DNA from: an uncultured Pseudoxanthomonas sp.
GTDB taxonomy: Bacteria; Pseudomonadota; Gammaproteobacteria; Xanthomonadales; Xanthomonadaceae
Length of the DNA stretch: 16,548 bases
Assembly: GCA_946886405.1 (NCBI GenBank)
Contig: CAMPIO010000078.1
Coordinates: forward strand, 1-16,548
Direction: 5' to 3'
Under the pieces are notes generated by a model. It saw only the letters and a list, made by a program, of their open reading frames with translations. It was not told where the DNA came from and did no database searches. This document shows positions 15,188 to 16,548 of this stretch, in pieces. Position 1 is the stretch's first letter; the number at the start of each line of letters is the position of its first letter. A program made the translations under genes and the position numbers.

Positions 15188-15928
15188 TCAGTGCAGGAAG
15201 CCGGCCAGCTTGGCCTCGATGTTGCGCGGGTTTTCGCCCTGCGCGATCGCGATCAGGCCTTCGATGATCATTTCCTGTTCGCGGCTGCGGCCACCGATCA
15301 CGCTCTTGAGCTTGCTGGCGATGGGCAGGAAGAACAGGTTGGCCGACGCGATGCCGTAGATCGTCGCGGTGAAGGCGGCGGCGATGCCGTGGCCCAGCTT
15401 GCTGGGGTCGGCCAGGTTCTTCATCACCGCGATCAGGCCGAACACGGCACCGATGATGCCCAGCGTGGGCGCGTAGATGCCCATCGCCTCGAATACTTTC
15501 GCCGCCGCGAGGTCCTGGTGTTCCTGGCCGTTGAGGTCGATCTCCATCATGTGGCGGATCGATTCGGGCTCGACACCGTCCACCAGCATCTGCAGTCCTT
15601 TCTTGAGGAAGGGATCATCCTGCTGCCCCACCACCGGTTCCAGGCCGAGCAGACCCTGCTTGCGTGCGATGTTGCTCCACTCGACGATCTGCGCGACGAG
15701 CGCATCGCCATCATTGCCCGGCGGCCGGATCACCCAGCGTGCGATGGACACCGCGCGCTTGAACACCGGCGGCGGCGTATGCACCAGGATCGCGGCGAGC
15801 GTGCCGAGGATCACGATGACGAACGCGGCCGACGACCACAGCGACGACAGGCCCGCGCCCTTGAGGATGCTGCCACCTACCAGCGCGACCAGCGCCAGCA
15901 GGAGTCCGATGAGGCTGAAGATGTCCAT
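15188..15928 (-). CDS. motC: Flagellar motor stator protein MotC (MotA/PomA family)
   Basis: 246-residue inner-membrane stator subunit with four transmembrane helices (about 4-22, 33-50, 149-170, 181-205). The cytoplasmic loop contains ARKQGLLGLE, carrying R89, K90 and E97, the charged residues that contact FliG in this family. P154 and P202 lie in the MotA-type helices (PTLGIIGAVFGL; FFLPIASKLK). Length fits the MotC/PomA branch rather than the longer E. coli MotA. motD follows 18 bp downstream. There is no Shine-Dalgarno before the ATG. Instead a FliA promoter -10 ends only 8 bp upstream, which suggests a leaderless message. Upstream lie REP-type repeats and fragments of a cheA 3' end, implying that the flagellar cheA precedes this gene. 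Confidence 0.94.
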   Translation of the reverse strand: MDIFSLIGLLLALVALVGGSILKGAGLSSLWSSAAFVIVILGTLAAILVHTPPPVFKRAVSIARWVIRPPGNDGDALVAQIVEWSNIARKQGLLGLEPVVGQQDDPFLKKGLQMLVDGVEPESIRHMMEIDLNGQEHQDLAAAKVFEAMGIYAPTLGIIGAVFGLIAVMKNLADPSKLGHGIAAAFTATIYGIASANLFFLPIASKLKSVIGGRSREQEMIIEGLIAIAQGENPRNIEAKLAGFLH

Positions 15929-15936
15929 GTGCAGAT

Positions 15937-15963
15937 CTATCGGCCCGGTTCAGGGGGACTTGA
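15937..15963 (-). promoter_or_regulatory. FliA (sigma-28) promoter of motC, very close to the ATG
   Basis: TCAAGTCC (15963-15956), 11 bp, GCCGATAG (15944-15937). Only 8 bp separate the -10 from the motC ATG, placing the expected transcription start at or within a few bases of it. An inverted repeat GGACT-N9-AGTCC (15956-15974) overlaps the -35. Confidence 0.75.
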
Positions 15964-15975
15964 GGCGTGAGTCCT

Positions 15976-16000
15976 GTAGGGGCGACGTAAGTCGCGACCG
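15976..16000. repeat. Single REP-like element with GTAG head
   Basis: GTAG head followed by a small hairpin, GCGAC-GTAA-GTCGC (15982-15995). Its right half (AGTCGCGACC) reappears at 16217-16226, directly joined to cheA-derived codons. With the flanking bases it resembles intergenic repeats common in Xanthomonadaceae. Confidence 0.65.
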
Positions 16001-16024
16001 CGATCACACACAGCTCAAATCGTT

Positions 16025-16096
16025 TGTAGGAGCGCCCTCGGGCGCGATGGTCTTGCGTCACAGGTGAAAAGCATCGCGCCCCAGGGCGCTCCTACA
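16025..16096. repeat. REPIN-like inverted REP pair, copy 1
   Basis: Two GTAGGAGCG-headed REP sequences face each other. Each has its own small hairpin (GCGCCC-TC-GGGCGC and, in inverted orientation, GCGCCC-TG-GGGCGC). The whole folds as a stem of about 25 positions with one C/C mismatch. This copy has a G instead of C just inside the stem. Confidence 0.88.
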
Positions 16097-16108
16097 GGAG
16101 CCTTGCCG

Positions 16109-16213
16109 CGCCTTTGCGCGCAATCCATCGACATCGAGGATCAGCGCCATGCGGCCGTCGCCGATCAACGGGGCACCGGCGTAGCCGGGCAGGCCGCTTT
16201 CGGCACGCGGCAG
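16109..16213 (-). pseudogene. Duplicated cheA 3'-end fragment, copy 1 (stop codon lost)
   Basis: 35 codons reading LPRAESGLPGYAGAPLIGDG through RMALILDVDGLRAKA, the last strands of a CheA P5 (CheW-like) domain. Compared with copy 2 it has eight synonymous changes and one replacement (T to K), and the stop codon is CGG, so the frame runs on into the REPIN. No start codon or upstream domain is present; it is a fragment, not a gene. Similarity to the P5 end of the CheA at 9554-11539 is only partial, so the parent is another cheA. Confidence 0.82.
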
Positions 16214-16248
16214 TGAGTCGCGACCGGATCGCACACAGCCCACGTCAT

Positions 16249-16322
16249 CTGTAGGAGCGCCCTCGGCCGCGATGCTCTTGCGTCACAGGTGAAAAGCATC
16301 GCGCCCCAGGGCGCTCCTACAG
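16249..16322. repeat. REPIN-like inverted REP pair, copy 2
   Basis: Same element as at 16025-16096 and 16475-16548. One G-to-C change in the left arm (CTCGGCCGCG) breaks a base pair relative to the other two copies. Confidence 0.88.
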
Positions 16323-16330
16323 GCGTCTTG

Positions 16331-16438
16331 TCACGCCGTCGCGCGCAGCCCGTCCACATCGAGGATCAGCGCCATGCGGCCGTCGCCGATCAACGGGGCG
16401 CCGGCGTAGCCGGGCAGTCCGCTTTCGGCGCGCGGCAG
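16331..16438 (-). pseudogene. Duplicated cheA 3'-end fragment, copy 2 (native stop kept)
   Basis: 35 codons ending GLRATA plus TGA, probably the native C-terminus of the neighbouring flagellar CheA. It is bounded on both sides by REPIN copies and has no start or upstream domain. It lies 226 bp from copy 1. Confidence 0.82.
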
Positions 16439-16474
16439 TGAGTCTCGACCGGGATCGCACACAGCCCACGTCAT

Positions 16475-16548
16475 CTGTAGGAGCGCCCTCGGGCGCGATG
16501 CTCTTGCGTCACAGGTGAAAAGCATCGCGCCCCAGGGCGCTCCTACAG
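16475..16548. repeat. REPIN-like inverted REP pair, copy 3, ends at window edge
   Basis: The 74-bp element CTGTAGGAGCGCCCT to its inverted partner, with a 28-position stem and one C/C mismatch. Beyond it one expects either another cheA tail copy or the full cheA gene. Confidence 0.88.

Noticed and set aside
10154..15970. Plus-strand frames of about 700 codons (10154-12286 and 13826-15970)
   Set aside because: They run antisense through cheA/cheY/STAS and the ATPase/motD/motC genes, cross several real gene boundaries, and have no recognisable domain.
16025..16548. CRISPR array
   Set aside because: The repeats are long inverted pairs spaced by near-identical cheA-derived sequence, not short repeats with unique spacers.

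Overview
The window is a flagellar motor and chemotaxis locus from a high-GC gammaproteobacterium, most likely Xanthomonadaceae (Pseudoxanthomonas, Stenotrophomonas, Lysobacter or Luteimonas type). The evidence is the gene content, the FliA-type promoters and the GTAG-headed REP-like repeats. Every gene I can support lies on the minus strand, so the locus reads from right to left. The long plus-strand open frames are high-GC shadows.

Layout in the direction of transcription. From 16548 to about 15976 there is no intact gene. This stretch holds three inverted REP pairs (REPIN-like, about 73 bp), alternating with two copies of the last 35 codons of a cheA gene that should lie just beyond the right edge. 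A four-gene unit follows: stator proteins MotC (15928-15188) and MotD (15169-14207), a ParA/ParC-type array-positioning ATPase (14207-13425), and a CheW-domain protein with a long Pro/Ala-rich N-terminus (13428-12439, ParP-like). A large inverted repeat (12351-12439) closes that unit. Next comes a second signalling unit: STAS protein (12261-11950), CheY (11953-11588) and CheA (11539-9554). After it lie an OprP/OprO-type porin (9452-8262), a 4HB chemoreceptor (8047-5828), a Cache chemoreceptor (5635-2984), the c-di-GMP flagellar brake YcgR (2752-1973), and a third chemoreceptor with Cache, HAMP and PAS domains, cut by the left edge (1813-1).

How the parts work together. MotC/MotD power rotation, and YcgR brakes it in response to c-di-GMP. 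The receptors feed CheA through CheW, and CheA phosphorylates CheY. The ParA/ParC and ParP-like pair probably positions the receptor arrays. Both complete receptors end in an xWxxF pentapeptide, the tether for CheR/CheB. Six promoters matching TNAA-N15-GCCGNTAS (FliA, sigma-28) precede motC, the STAS gene, all three receptors and ycgR. The locus therefore looks like a late-flagellar regulon made of several separately promoted units.

The points most worth a second look are: the REPIN plus cheA-tail array, whose two coding tails differ almost only at synonymous sites; two 36-residue repeats in the CheW-domain protein that resemble the CheY-binding peptides of FliM and CheZ; and a sigma-28 promoter so close to the motC ATG that it predicts a leaderless mRNA.
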